NCBI GenBank assembly: GCA_029747585.1
Contig: JAPEVF010000212.1
Span: 1-64,000 of the forward strand
Source: Pleurotus djamor
Taxonomy: Eukaryota; Basidiomycota; Agaricomycetes; Agaricales; Pleurotaceae
Length of the DNA: 64,000 nt
Direction of reading: 5' to 3'
Both the position numbers and the translations under genes were made by a program. Position 1 is the first letter of the stretch; each line of letters starts with the position of its first letter. Below, in pieces: positions 22,719 to 34,588 of this stretch. The notes under the pieces are model-generated. The model did no database searches. It had not been told where the DNA came from and saw nothing but the letters and a program-made list of their open reading frames with translations.

Positions 22719-24317
22719 ATGTCGTTCTTGGACCGAGTCCAAGGTGGTCTCTCCAAAATCCTCCCCGGCGGCAATGCAGGCCCTTCCACGTCCATGTCAG
22801 GAGGAATTGGAAACGGTCATGGAATCGTACCCTTCGAGGACGACGTGAGTTTCCCCGTCCCCTCTCCGTAAACTTTGCACTCCCATTCTTTGGCTCGACA
22901 CGCGCACCATCTCCTGCATCCGCCGTGTTCCCAATTTGGTTTCTCTTCACACTTCTTCTGTTCGATTTCCTGTTCTTTACGTAATACATGTTCATGTTCT
23001 TCACCTACGCATGACTGGCGACGGTCAACTTGCTCTTCTTCTCTTCGTACCTCTAGGATGGGTCGTCTGGATATGGGTCAACCTCCTCCTCATACCTCCG
23101 CGCGATTAACCATGAACTCACACCTTCCTTCTCTCCCAACATAGATGATCGTCTCCAAACCCGCTATCGTCTTTCACGCTTCCCAAATATTCTTCAACTT
23201 CATCGCCATGGCCTGCTTCGCAAGCGTCGCTAGCTTCCAGGCAAGATGGCGTGTCGGACCATGTACGCATCCATACTTTTCGTGCTGACGCGCCCAATAT
23301 TCACTGTTTCACCGTTTTTATTCCGCAGCCGGTCTCTCTGGTTTCGCCATTTTCGTTTCCGTGACCGGAATGTTTTTGTCCGCATTCATGGTCCTCGTAC
23401 CAGTCATATACGAGAAGTATGATAAATTCGTGCGACTAGCCCGCGCGCTCAAAGAAGTACGCGTCGGGTTCATCCTGACTGGGACAGGCAATATATTCTC
23501 ATTGCTCATTGCGTGCGTTACCTTCCCCACATCACCATTTGATTTGAAATTCAAGTTCTTGTTGTAGTTTTGTTACGACCATCTCAGCCTGGACGCAACC
23601 CGGCTGCAAAAACCCCGATAATGACCCTCACGCCGACTTGGGTGACGACTTCAAGAAAGGTCTCGACGGATGGTGTATAACCAAAAAAGCCGGCGCCATC
23701 TTTTTCTGGCTCGCGTTTGGTACGCTCTCCCTTCTCAATCCATTCGTCTTCGTTGTATTGACACGTCTTTCTAGCGGCTTGGTTGGCATCACTAATACTG
23801 CTCATCCTTGATTGGCGTTCTGGCAAGCTGCACCGCCATGTTCCCCGCGATCCCCCCTTCACCCACCCCCCCTACTGCCTCCGAACTCGGACACGACAAT
23901 GACGGAGATGATGAAGAGTCTGAATANCACATCCCCCCTGCCCAGACTGGGCAATACCGTGGTTCCGGCGCCGACACCTCGAACACCGACAACTCACCTT
24001 TCGCGGACGCAAACCGTTATTCTGACTACAACTCCAACACCGCATACTCACCCACCGTTCCCGTTGCTTCACGCCCTAGTATGGATGTATATGGCGCCTT
24101 TTCTGACCCCGCACCCAGTGGTTTCGCTGCGTCCTCGCAAGCCAACTCTTCACCATACAGCAGCGGACCCCCCGTTCTGCCCGAACCCGACGTAGGTCCA
24201 CGCGTCAGCCGTACCATGCAATACGCAGATCCATACGCCGCCATCCGCGCCAACATCGGGAGCAATCCACCCGCAGCCACACCTCCAAGTTACGAAAGCT
24301 ACCAAGGATACCGATGA
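22719..24317 (+). CDS. MARVEL-like four-helix membrane protein
   Basis: Exons 22719-22844, 23145-23262, 23329-23512, 23568-23719 and 23775-24317. A cytosolic N-terminus (MSFLDRVQGGLSKILPGG) precedes four membrane spans: around IFFNFIAMACFASVASF, FAIFVSVTGMFLSAFMVLV, FILTGTGNIFSLLIA and FFWLAFAAWLASLILLI. A Cys-containing extracellular loop (QPGCKNPDN, GWCI) lies between spans 3 and 4. A long Ser/Pro/Asn-rich cytosolic tail ends in PSYESYQGYR. This topology matches fungal MARVEL/Nce102-Sur7-like plasma-membrane proteins that organise membrane microdomains. The frame must shift by one base in the C-rich stretch near 23868-23886 to join helix 4 to the tail. With N 23927 nearby this looks like a sequencing error. 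The first intron, 300 nt, is unusually long for this window. Confidence 0.75.
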
Positions 24318-24490
24318 TGGACTGGCCAGGACAGTGTAGAGGCGGCCTGTATAGTTTTTATGACCAACCTGCTTTTGCTTTTCGTACCACGGACTTGCGT
24401 TAACTAAATTATAATTCTGTTGTTGTGTGGTAAAATTGCCGCGTTGTTTGCATGTGTTGATTCCGCCCACTTTGAATTTCAACCATCATC

Positions 24491-26980
24491 ATGGCCGACG
24501 ACGTCGACGCCCCCGACACATCGCCCGGCATCATCAAGGGCGTCTTCAACTTTGTTTCGCGCGAAATCGGCTCGTTCGTCTCCGCTGCGGCTGGCAATGT
24601 GGTCAGTGAAACATACGCACATGCACACATCCACTAAATACATGTCTCAGACTGCACCTGCACCACCATCGCATCGAGAAAAGCGGACTCGCGATGCGCC
24701 GTATCCCTCGAAAAAGCGGACAAACAAGCATGCGAAGCCGTTGTCGTCGTCGTCGTCGTCGCGCTCTCGCCATGCGCCCCGTACGCCCTCGATTCTTGAC
24801 CATGCTAGCTAATATTAATGGCGCGAGCAGATATACGACCCACACACAAGCGATCGATGCCTACGAGTGCTTCAACAATGCCTGGCTCGTTATATCCCCG
24901 ATCGGCCTCACTCATGCCCGGCGAGGAGCCCGTCTACTTCCACATGCCGCCCCCGCCTCTCCCAGCTCCCTCGCGACTCCAACCCCAGCCTTCTCCCTCA
25001 TCTTCNCACTCCTCGCCTTCNCGAACACCCAGACTTTCCTCCCCCGTCAACGCCGACGCCGACGACGAAGACGAAGACGACGAAGCCTACTCTACAAACC
25101 CATTCCGTCCACCCTCCTCCTCCGCTTCTTCCTCCTCCCAAACTCAAATTCGCATCGTCCACGCTTCGCCTTCACCCTCCCCCAACAACCGACGGCCATC
25201 CTCGATCGCAAACGATGAATACAGCTCACGTCCAAAATCAAAATCACGCACACCACAACCCAAACCTACAGACTCCCCTCGTATCCCATATGAAGCCAAG
25301 GGCAAAGGCCGCGCTGATCCCGTACTCCCCATATCTCCTCCAATGGAACTCAGCGAATTACAGGTGCGGGGGAAGGAAAAGGAACTCGTCGCAGCGAAGG
25401 AACAACAGCGTCAGAATGCACGGAGACGAGACGTTTCGCAAACCCCCAACTTGGATTCAGAAGCAGAAGCAGAGCGGAAGCGAGATAAGGAAAGGATTAA
25501 ACTACTCGAAGCCGAGATTGCAAAGTTGAGGGAAGAGGTCCGTCTCATGCTCATACTTGACTACTCCCAGGACATCATCTCAACCATAGTTATAGCTCTA
25601 CAAGCGCCCTACCCTACCTGGACCCTCTACATCTACAAGCTTCCCTCCACCCCCTCCTCCGCCACCCCCTCCTCCTCCTCCAACAGGAATCAGAATCTCC
25701 CTNGANNCNTCCAAACCCCGTCCAGAGATCCTCTTCGCCTCCGCCCGAGCTGCCCTCAAACCCGCCGGAACACCCATCGAAGCACCCATCAACCCCGTCG
25801 TCTTCGGTGGCAAACGCAAAGGCCAGCCAACCGTCGGTGTAGCTCCCGAGAAAATGGCGGCATTCCTGAGTGAGATGAAAACCGTTCGACTGCGGAAAGT
25901 GAGGACGGATGTACATCCGCCTGATACGAATACGTCTTCACGGTTGAATATGTCGTTTGACTCTGCGATGTTTGCGACGACGCCTACGCCTGGTCTTCGT
26001 TTGGCGTCGTCGCTTTCGGGTCCTATGCGGCCTCCTCCTGATAGTGGGTTGGAATGGAGGATTGGAGAGAAACGAAAACGAGATCCGCGGTCTGAATTAC
26101 AAGAGGCTTTGCGTAGGTGCCATTTTCCTCTTTGCATTCAACTATATTGATTGTTTGAATCCTAGGTATATCCAAACGCCAGTCCCGAGCAAGATCAGCC
26201 GACGAGCCCTCAGCGTCCACCAGCACCCAAATCCCTCCCTCACGCTCGCTCCCGCTCCCAACTCTCCCCGATCCCACCACTGCGACACCATCTCTTTGCT
26301 CCGACGTCGGGCGTGACGATGAAACCTCGCTCACGAGTCCTGAAGATCTTCCATGTTCACCTCCCCCGAATGAACATGTCACTAATACCCCTGAGGGTAA
26401 TCCTCCCGAATTATACGGCGACACTCCACCGATCCCACAAGACCGAGACGAGCGTCGCGTCTCGTGGCCTGTTGCACTTACGCCCGATCCCCAGGTCGAG
26501 AGTGTATTCTCCAAACGCCCACCTATGTCTCCCTTACCTAACCACCCCACCCCGCGCCGTCCCCGTCCGCCAAGTCGCGCCCAACGCATTCCGTCGAATA
26601 CTAACGCACCAAGAATGGAGGAATTGACAAACACATCGTATGCTGCTCCAGCACCTCTGTTAGACCTTTCAAGGTCGCTTGAAGCGGAATTACGCGCTGC
26701 GCAGGAGAGGAGGTCGTCGGTGACTGAGACTGAGGAAGATTTGGATGGAGAATTGGATTTTGAGAGTGGGATTTATGTTGGTGTGGGTACGCGCAGCAAA
26801 ACAACGGGATTTCTTGCCCATGGTGGTGCTGGTGGTATACCCGTCTTCATGGGCGAGGGTTATGTTGATGGTGCCGGTGGTGGTGGTGGTGATCGTGGTG
26901 CTGGGAAACCCACTGCTCCTGCTCCTTCATCCCGCCAACGGGGCAGTTCGCTACCCGTTCGAGTCGGTCGTCGTATCTGA
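24491..26980 (+). CDS. Large disordered, probably nuclear protein with N-terminal amphipathic helix
   Basis: Five exons (24491-24601, 24651-24780, 24831-25537, 25596-26112, 26166-26980) sum to 2280 nt, 759 aa, counting Ns as bases. The N-terminus has a helix-like stretch, IIKGVFNFVSREIGSFVSAA. It is followed by basic clusters that resemble nuclear localisation signals (KRTRDAPYPSKKR), a Ser/Pro-rich region, a coiled-coil segment (RIKLLEAEIAKLREE), a run of 13 prolines, then a conserved-looking block (KGQPTVGVAPEKMAAFL, KTVRLRKV). The C-terminus is Gly-rich. The amphipathic helix plus basic and coiled regions recalls the membrane-binding nucleoporins Nup1/Nup60, but there are no clear FG repeats, so this is only a suggestion. 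Ns at 25006, 25021 and 25703-25709 leave a few residues undetermined. Confidence 0.7.
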
Positions 26981-27770
26981 AGTTATCTTTTCATCTCATC
27001 CAAGTTTACATACTTTTTAGCTACCTTAACTATATTTATCGTCCTCTTAAGCTTGCAGTTTTTGCTTTGTTCTTGCATTTTGTTTCGTCTGTGGTTTTCT
27101 CGTGTAACACTATTCTTGCATCTCGATAGTTTTACGAGGGTTGGCCCAGTTTGATCCCTGGTTATTGGTCCCCAGGTTATGCTCGGTGTGGTAATCCTAA
27201 CTTCTGGTCAAGGTGCAACGAAACGACGAACTCTGACTAGCGAGACGCGTCCATGGCCGATTCACATCAATAATTCGATGGTAAGCTAACCTGTAAGATG
27301 GTGTTTTTAAATCCTCAACAGAACGAAGCCGACCAGGACGTATACCACTACGTAGAGATAAAACCAATAAAACCGTTATGTAGAACGTCTGCGATATATC
27401 AAAGAGGGAGAGAGAAGATGAAAATCGCTGGAGATGGAGTAGTAATAAAAAGATGTAGAGATGACAGAGATGGGAATGAAAGCGATACAGACACTNAAAA
27501 ACAAACATGGTACAGAGAGAATGTAGGTTGGCTGGATGTGGTAAATTGATAAAAGATGGAGGGGATGGATGGAGGGATACGATATGTAGGTGTGTAAAGC
27601 CGAACGAATGATTTTTATTAAACAAACTGGGCGTGCGTGCTAGATAGGTGGTGCGAGATGTGTAACGTTAATGCCAACGTTATGGCTGAGGAGGTATCGC
27701 ATAGTGCGGAGGCGGCGGTGGTCGTTGATGTGCAGCAGGAGACTACAAGAAAAAAAATCAGCGACGAAGT
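26981..27770. other. Intergenic, 0.8 kb, between convergent genes
   Basis: T-rich 3' regions of both neighbours, with an N before an A-run at 27496. No gene accepted; the open frames here are low-complexity. Confidence 0.45.
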
Positions 27771-30700
27771 TCAAAGACGATACAACAAAGACAGGCGACA
27801 TACCCCAGCGACCCAAACCATCCCAGTAGACTGTTGATAATTTGGATCCCTCTCTTCCGACATGAAACAATCCGCAGATCCCTGGAACGCGAATTGATGC
27901 CCAGCCGCCGCGGCCAATAGTTGTTGATAATCTGGGTGAGGAGGGGGACCATGTGAGGTAGATGGTTGGCCAGGATCGGCTGGGGGAGTGGACTGCACAT
28001 GCGCTTCGGGATAGAAAGGATAAAAGAGTGACGGTGGGACTTCCGCGAGCTTTCTGTCTGGAGGGGTGCTTGCATTCGACGCAGTTCTACCGTCACTATG
28101 TGGAGATGCACCGTTCATCATAGGTTGTTGGTGCGGACCATAAACGGGATGGTTCGGCGAGGGTCCAGGATACGGGGTCGATACCAAGGTAGGCGTAGTC
28201 TGCTGGGACATGGGCATGCCGGAAGCGCCTTCCTCCCAAACCATCTCAGGAAGTAAAACCGGGTGCGTAGGCGGTCGAACAGTACTAAGGTCAACCTCCA
28301 TTACTCGTTCTGCAAGTTTGGTGATAAGAGGGTGTTCTCCGGCTACGTCCTTTCGTTCCCACCGCCAACGGAATCGAGGAAGCTGCGAGAGCGCAAGCGC
28401 CAAGTCTTCCGTAGCCATGTCCTTTGTCAAGCACTTGCACTTTGACATCTGCCCGTACAAGATGACCATAGCTGCAATATGGAGTGGGATAGGTGACGTA
28501 AGGAAGGCAATGTCAGGGAAGCGGATGAGTTGGTTATGGATCACGATGATGTTGTGCGCCGTCACGATAGCTGAGACAATGCAAAAAGTCAAAATGAGAA
28601 CAAAATATCGCTGAGGAAAAGGCTCACCATCCTTAAGAGCCAGCTCGCGATGACGGTACGGCAGGTCATTCAGAACAAACAACGCCCTCAGCATGAGAAT
28701 CCTCGCAATCCAAAGCTTGAGAAGCGTCAACCCCTGATCTTCCGTGATTCTCTGAACCAGTTTGCTTCTTTCTTCCAGCGACCACGTTTCCGTTTCACCA
28801 AAATAGTATCTATACGGTTCGGGCAAGGTTCGTCGGAACTCTGATATCGAGGATATGATCTTCTTCGTCCTTATCACACGTTCTTCCCAGTCAGAGTCTG
28901 GTTCTTTAGGCCTGTAAAGGGAATTGACAACCATGGCTTGGATATCGATGATGGGGAAAGAGAGCATGAAATCCTCCGAAAAGTCTCGCTGTTTTCCAGG
29001 GGTATACGTGGGATGGGGTGTGTTGGAATCCTCGGGTGATATACCGAGAGGACGACCCAAAAGGATGGACGTTCCACGATCGTGCATGAGGACGATACTC
29101 CACAAACGCACACGAAGTTCACATTCGTCGTCGCTGAATGTGTCTCGTTGGCGTGTAGGATCGTGATGAAGACCGAGCTCAACCGACAGTCGAACCATAC
29201 TTCCAACGAGCCGCCATAACGAGCGACCTTGACGCTGAAAATGTGGATGTGCACGTTATAATATGAACGAAGGGTGAAAAAATAGATGACCGACCTCAGT
29301 GTACAGATACCATTGCAACAGGATGAGTGCTTGCAAACTAGATATGGTAACGCGAAGGTCTGGCTTGACAGTCAGCGCCCTTTCGAAAAAGTCATCGTGG
29401 TTCGGCCAATCGGGGGGCATGAGCTGCTTCAAGCCGCCGGGAGGAACGCCATCATCCAGCTTGACGGCCTTATGGTTGAGTTCACTCAAAGTCCCGAGAG
29501 CAAGGATTAAATAGAGACTGCAGACGAAACCAGGATCATGAGCAACCGTCATGCCTTCATAAAGATCATTGAGCGTTTTCTCGAATTCTTTGCGCGGGAA
29601 AACAGGGCGATGGACATTGAGACGCGAGAAATAGACATCGACGATGACCTTGAGCATGGTGCGATTTTTTGGCAGCCAAACTTTGACTGGACCAGGCATT
29701 GGATTGAAGCCAGAGAGTGTGCCGGACTGGGAGTTTCGGCGGACTGTGACTACCTTCCATTGGCCCGGGTCTCTCGGCATAGATGTTTCGGCAATGTCGC
29801 GATCACGGCCAGATGTGAGGCCAGCAGACCCCACGGCGAGGTCCTCTCTATCGGGACCCGCAAGCTCGTTCATGATGGCAGGGGTCACACCGAAGGTTCT
29901 GGCGATGGCATGGGTAGTAGACATGTCGTTTGAATCCGGGTCCTGGCCTCTGATATCGTTAGCGTTGCCTCTTGGAGTTGAAGACGCAGAGGATGAAGAT
30001 GGCGGTGGGGGAGGTGGTGGAGGTACTTGGAGATGAGGGGGCGGCGGATAGGGAAGATTGAGGGGGTAGGGGCCTGGTCCTGAAAATATATGACCTGGAG
30101 GGGGTGGAGGGGGGAACGGTGTTCCAGGAGGTACTGGATACGGGGGCATGGGCATTGGATAGCCTCCTGGTCCGTAATGTGGGGGGATGAGATACTTGAG
30201 GCCAGGGTTAGCATTTGGATCTGCACGGCTTAGATCGAACTGAAATGTGCCACTGGTCTGTATGAGAGCTGCTGGATTATCGACGCTGAGACCTTCGCGA
30301 GCGAGATGTAAGTCTAGTTGATCGAGGGTAAATCCCTGGATAAATCTTGAAAGAAGAACGTTGCATTGTGCGAGCTGGTGTTCTACGCGTTCTGTGTGGC
30401 CTCGTGGTGTGAGGGTCTGCCTATGTCTATCCTCCTGTTGGCAGATTGCGCCTGCAGTTGCACAGGCTGTACACCTTGGATGTTTTGAATCACACTATTG
30501 AGAGTTGATGTGGCAGAGGGAAATGAAAACGGAAGAATAAAGGGTATGAGAGAATTGTTGGGAAAATGGTGGAAGTTGCCGTCGGGCGACACCGACGGGA
30601 CTTGCCTTTATTTTCTTGCTTCTGCACCTTGCACAGGCTTCATGGGATCGTCTGAGACGACGAGGCTCTGAAGGCGTATGGGGTTCTTCGGGATTGTCAT

Positions 30701-30893
30701 TCTTTTTACGCTTCCTTGGAGGTGCTGCTTGTGAATCAGGCTGGAGGGGTTGTTGTCCCTGCTGCTGCTGCTGTTGGGGCGAAGATTGCGAAGGAAGAGG
30801 CTGCTGAGATGGTGGTGGTAGCTGTTGAAGAGGCGGCGGGGAGGATTGATGCTGCTGCTGAGGGTCGATGGGGAGATGCATGATGTGAGACAT
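27771..30893 (-). CDS. Zn2Cys6 transcription factor with fungal-specific TF domain
   Basis: Four exons (30893-30606, 30494-29295, 29234-28628, 28570-27771) give 964 aa. A Gln/Pro-rich N-terminus (poly-Gln runs) and a basic patch PPRKRKK precede the binuclear zinc cluster. Its six cysteines read CARC, then across the first intron KIKCDSKHPRCTAC and AGAIC. That intron has a GC donor, so the DNA-binding domain depends on a GC-AG intron. A linker rich in Pro follows, then the fungal_trans (PF04082-type) middle homology region: VDVYFSRLNVHRPVFPRKEF, GRSLWRLVGSMVRLSVELGL, HHDPTRQRDTF. The tail is Pro/Ser-rich. It should act in the nucleus as a sequence-specific regulator; its targets are unknown. 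Its start is 227 bp from the divergent TVP38/TMEM41-type gene. Confidence 0.92.
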
Positions 30894-31119
30894 TCAAGCA
30901 AAGGTTGAGCTCGCCGTCCTGCCCATCTCGCGCCCATCCAATCAGAAGGATGGGCCTTTGCTCCCACGGACCCCGAAGTATCTCACGGTCACAGGACTGC
31001 TGGTACATCACCTCACCGTCCTGTTTCAAATTCCACCACCACTCACTCCCCGCAGCCTGCGAATGATGCCACTGTATCATTCGAATAATTCCAATCACTC
31101 TACTCATTCTCTCTGTACC

Positions 31120-31634
31120 ATGAATCCACGACAAGACTCTTCAGACGAGCGCGCTTCACTTCTCTCTGTATCCAGCACAAACTCCTATGGCGCAGCTCAG
31201 CCTACACAGCCAAATTCCCGCAAAGTCCTCTTCAACGCGACTCTCCGACTTGCTGCGATTTTCGTGGCAGGAACTGTCATTCTTGGCGGAGCCCTTTGGT
31301 TAGCTCTGCCTACACTAGAACCGTAAGTATTTGCCTCTACCAACCCCTCTGCCTTAGTGCTGATCCTTAATTATAGTGATGATCGCCCCATGCTTCGAAT
31401 TCCAAAGTCTTTCGAACAGCTGCAACAACTCAACTACCTTCTCAAGAAATATAGAGATATCTATCCATTCAGAATAGTCATATCATACGTCGTAACCTAC
31501 CTATTGTGCGTCTTCTCACAGCTCGATTATCCGCCCCAGCGCTGACACATTTCCGCAGCCTACAAGCCTTCTCTCTACCCGGGTCCATGTACCTCTCCAT
31601 CCTCGGCGGTGCCGTCTGGGGTGTCCCCCGCCGT
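31120..31634 (+). CDS. TVP38/TMEM41 (VTT, SNARE-associated) membrane protein, 3' part missing
   Basis: Three exons are readable (31120-31322, 31377-31505, 31559-31634), then the sequence hits Ns at 31635-31639 and the homology stops. The readable part has a cytosolic leader, a first membrane span (LAAIFVAGTVILGGALWLAL), and the family core LLKKYRDIYPFRIVISYVV, TYLFLQAFSLPGSMYLSIL and GGAVWGVPR. This is the start of the VTT/DedA fold found in TMEM41B and Tvp38, ER/Golgi scramblase-type proteins. About half of the expected protein is absent. Immediately beyond the Ns the sequence is the antisense of USB1, itself cut at the same point. I infer a collapsed or mis-joined assembly gap, not a biological truncation. 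Confidence 0.8.
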
Positions 31635-31639
31635 NNCCN

Positions 31640-32184
31640 AAGGATAGAGAAAGGTACGGGTCATGTTTATCTGCTATGTCCCTTAGGGACGTTCTAAGTT
31701 CTTCGCGCTGGTGCGCTCGCAGGTAGATTGGACGCGTCAGAGAAACGTGCAGAGCGCAAGTCTCGTTTGAGTTCAATGAGTCCCCGGTGTCATGGACCCG
31801 AGCTATCGACAAGCCTGCTATTTCTTGTAACGAAGGCACCATCTCTTTCGCTGTCCGATAAGCCTCCGAGACAAGCTGCCTCAACGGTGAACCAGGCTCG
31901 AGCTCGACGGAAGCAAACACAAACGCGGCGAACTGCCCGTCAACATGTGGCTGTGATCTGACGCGTCCTTGGTGTAAGGACGGGTTATCCACACGCGTAG
32001 TAGGCACTAGAGACGTGGATAGCGCCGGAAGTTTCCTAGGGTCGTTGAAAGAGAGAAATGTTGAGCAACATACCCGAGACAGCGAAAATAAATAACTAAA
32101 CCGTTTTTTGACAGCGGGAGAAGCATCAGTGGACTCGTCGTCAGAGTCCAAGTAGTCAACAAGAGACTCTAGAGTACGCTTCAT
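31640..32184 (-). CDS. USB1: USB1-like U6 snRNA phosphodiesterase, 3' part missing
   Basis: Two exons (32184-32102, 32035-31640) encode the N-terminal part. An acidic leader (DYLDSDDES) is followed by KLPALSTSLVP, the strand-helix block DGQFAAFVFASVEL and the first 2H-phosphoesterase motif in the form HVSLTRP. The second H-x-S/T motif, needed for catalysis, should follow about 80 residues later, but the reading runs into Ns at 31639 and then into antisense of the VTT protein. USB1 trims the oligo-U tail of U6 snRNA and leaves a terminal phosphate, which stabilises U6 in the nucleus. An in-frame Met at 32205 would add seven residues. The missing end is probably an assembly fault shared with the neighbouring gene. 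Confidence 0.8.
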
Positions 32185-32379
32185 TTGAAGCTCTGGCTCA
32201 TGCAAGCATCAGACGTTGGCAAGATGTTGGCAAGAAGAATGCAAGTTGCAAGTCAACAACACGGCGTCTGTCACTGGATGGGAGTGGTCCAGGGTCTCAG
32301 TGAGGAGGTCTCCTATCCCTGATTACACCCAAATTTGGATTCAGGAGATGGCTATCATCGTGCCGCCATCTATCGCGAA

Positions 32380-33485
32380 ATGAGTGTCCAGTTCATCAAC
32401 AACTTATCTTCAAATCCATCGCAGCCTCATTCCCATGACATAGGGGGACCGACCCACACTCATGACGGTCCAGGCGAACACGGTCATACACACGAACATC
32501 TCGAGCATCCAGGTACGGCGTTAGCCTACGTCTCAGGGATCATGCTAACGATCTTGTAGGTAAATATGCGGAAAGGGACCTACCGGACTATTCAAACCGA
32601 AACTTTGAAGAGAGAGGCTTCACAGTCGGGATTGGAGGGTTCGCCGTTATCAGCTTCTCTAACATCCATTGGTTGATCCCAATCACTAGCCCTGTTGGCT
32701 CGGGAAAGACGGCTTTGACGCTTGCCCTTTGCCAGAAGCTTCGCAACGAATATAATATTGGTATAGATGAAACATCTCCTCGTCTACGGCTTCTTCTATA
32801 TCTAAGCGTTTCAACTCTAGCCACGGTTACCAACGACATCTTTACGCGTGAAGATCAGGAGTTTCTCATCAAGAATCGTGCTTTGCCGGCTTCTCGTATT
32901 CAAGCCATTGAAACGGGCGGATGTCCCCATGCAGCCATTCGCGAAGACATCAGCGCCAACATGGGTGCGCTCGAAACCTTGCAGGCTAAATATGAATGCC
33001 AATTGTTGTTTGTGGAGAGCGGAGGTGACAATTTGGCGGCCAACTATTCCAGAGAGTTGGCGGATTATATTATTTACGTGATTGATGTTGCTGTGCGTAT
33101 CAGCCCCTTGTTATCGCTCCCGTTCACAAGGACTGTACTGAGTGGGAATGGTTTAGGGCGGCGACAAGATCCCTCGGAAAGGTGGACCAGGGATTTCTCA
33201 GTCCGATCTTCTTGTCGTAAACAAGGTGTGATGCGGCGTTCTTGGGACACGATGAAAGGGATGATAATAGCCTTCTACCCTTAGATTGACCTTGCTCCGT
33301 ACGTGGGAGCTTCGTTGGAGGTGATGGATCGCGACTCGAAGCTTATGCGTGGGGATGGTCCGACTATCTTTACCAGCGTACGTGAAGGCAAGGGCGTTGA
33401 TGATGTGGTGAGTCTGATCCTTGCTGCGTGGAGGACAGCAGGGAGTCCCGGGAAACCTGGCGCCGTTGGAGAAAGCGAAGTATGA
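32380..33485 (+). CDS. ureG: Urease accessory GTPase UreG
   Basis: Six exons (32380-32512, 32560-32638, 32690-32760, 32821-33092, 33157-33225, 33285-33485) encode 274 aa. The N-terminus is His-rich ([20 protein letters not shown]), a metal-binding feature common in eukaryotic UreG. The P-loop [10 protein letters not shown] is assembled across an exon junction. Next come [14 protein letters not shown], the nickel-binding [15 protein letters not shown] (Cys-Pro-His), [16 protein letters not shown] and the specificity motif VVNKIDLAP. UreG hydrolyses GTP to deliver nickel to urease, together with UreD and UreF partners, in the cytosol. The length matches fungal homologues. An in-frame Met at 32335 is possible but the 32380 start gives the usual leader. 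Confidence 0.95.
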
Positions 33486-34588
33486 ATCACAGGAAGTTGT
33501 ATGAAAAGATAACGAGATTATGCCGTTATCTATCATTAGCATCTGTGAGGTTTGAGCATCGCGGTTGCGAATAGGCACAGAAGGCGATTGTGGTGACCTA
33601 CATCAATCTCCTTGGGGTTTTAATCAGTTTGGGCACAAAACATTCAGAATTCAAGGAACAAGAAGTGCACACATTCGATACCAAAGGACGAAATGACAGG
33701 TCTAGAGACACCTGCCCATACGCCGTGATCCCGATCGAGGGTTCCGGGCAATCACTGCATTCGTTTTATCCTGACATCTGTGGAAAGCCCCAGCGAGGAT
33801 TCTCCCAAGTCGAGTATTGCGAGAAGTGATCAGCATTATATTGGCATCAGCTTCTCCCGCAAATCCATGATGCTATCAATTTCCTGTGGGGAGAAAGGAG
33901 CGAGAGCGACGTAATACTGGGTTGCTCTCGCATAAGGATAAACGAAGGCACGAAAGAGCCCAGGTACTGGTGTTAAGGTGGGCGTTAGAGAAAAATAAAG
34001 CGAGTATTTTTGGGCAGCGGCGGAAATTAACCATGAAAGAGCTCGGGCAGGGAGCCGAGGTGAAGTCCTCGGAGAGCACAACAAGGCAAAGGTGGACCAA
34101 GCAAGGATTTGGAGTTGAAACGTTGACCCACTACAAGAGAAGACCAACGAATAGATGAGCCAGAATCCAGGTCGAACAGTGAACACGACGTCAGCCCACG
34201 ACAGAAAGCGTCAAGGGGAGCTTCTCGTGGATATACACGGCCAGGAGTGCAAGCTTTGACTTCGATCCTCAAGAACCAGACGTCGGGCAGCAAAGTCGTC
34301 GAATTGGATTTTGAACTAGGCTAGGACCCAAGTTAAGCGCCCCCTGCCAAAATGTCGCAGGTCGTCCTTCGGGGTTTGAACTGAGTGACCGACAGTGTGG
34401 CGCCTGCCAAATTGGTGCGATGGGCGACTGCGGGGCTTGCGGAGTATGAATCGATGAACCGACAGAGTGGCGAGTCGATGAATGGGACCAGGGGCCGACT
34501 CCTATACTATTGGGAGACCTTGTCTCGTCGTCTCGACTCACCTCCTTTCCATGTCCTACATCTAAAGCTGCTAATTTACCTTAAATCC
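33486..34588. other. Intergenic, 1.1 kb, left flank of the helicase/DUF6589 pair
   Basis: No gene recognised. A short imperfect direct repeat built on ccgacagNgtggcg occurs near 34390 and 34460. I searched by eye for terminal inverted repeats matching the right flank and found none. Confidence 0.4.

Noticed and set aside
22319..22984. Long plus-strand open frame with a Lys/Ser-rich, plausible-looking segment
   Set aside because: It is antisense to P450 exons over its first 160 bp and runs through the start of the MARVEL-like gene in another frame. No splice signals tie it to a gene.
27197..27625. 142-aa minus-strand open frame with an N
   Set aside because: Phe/Leu/Ser-rich sequence from T-rich 3' DNA, interrupted by an N; no domain or splice link to the transcription factor.
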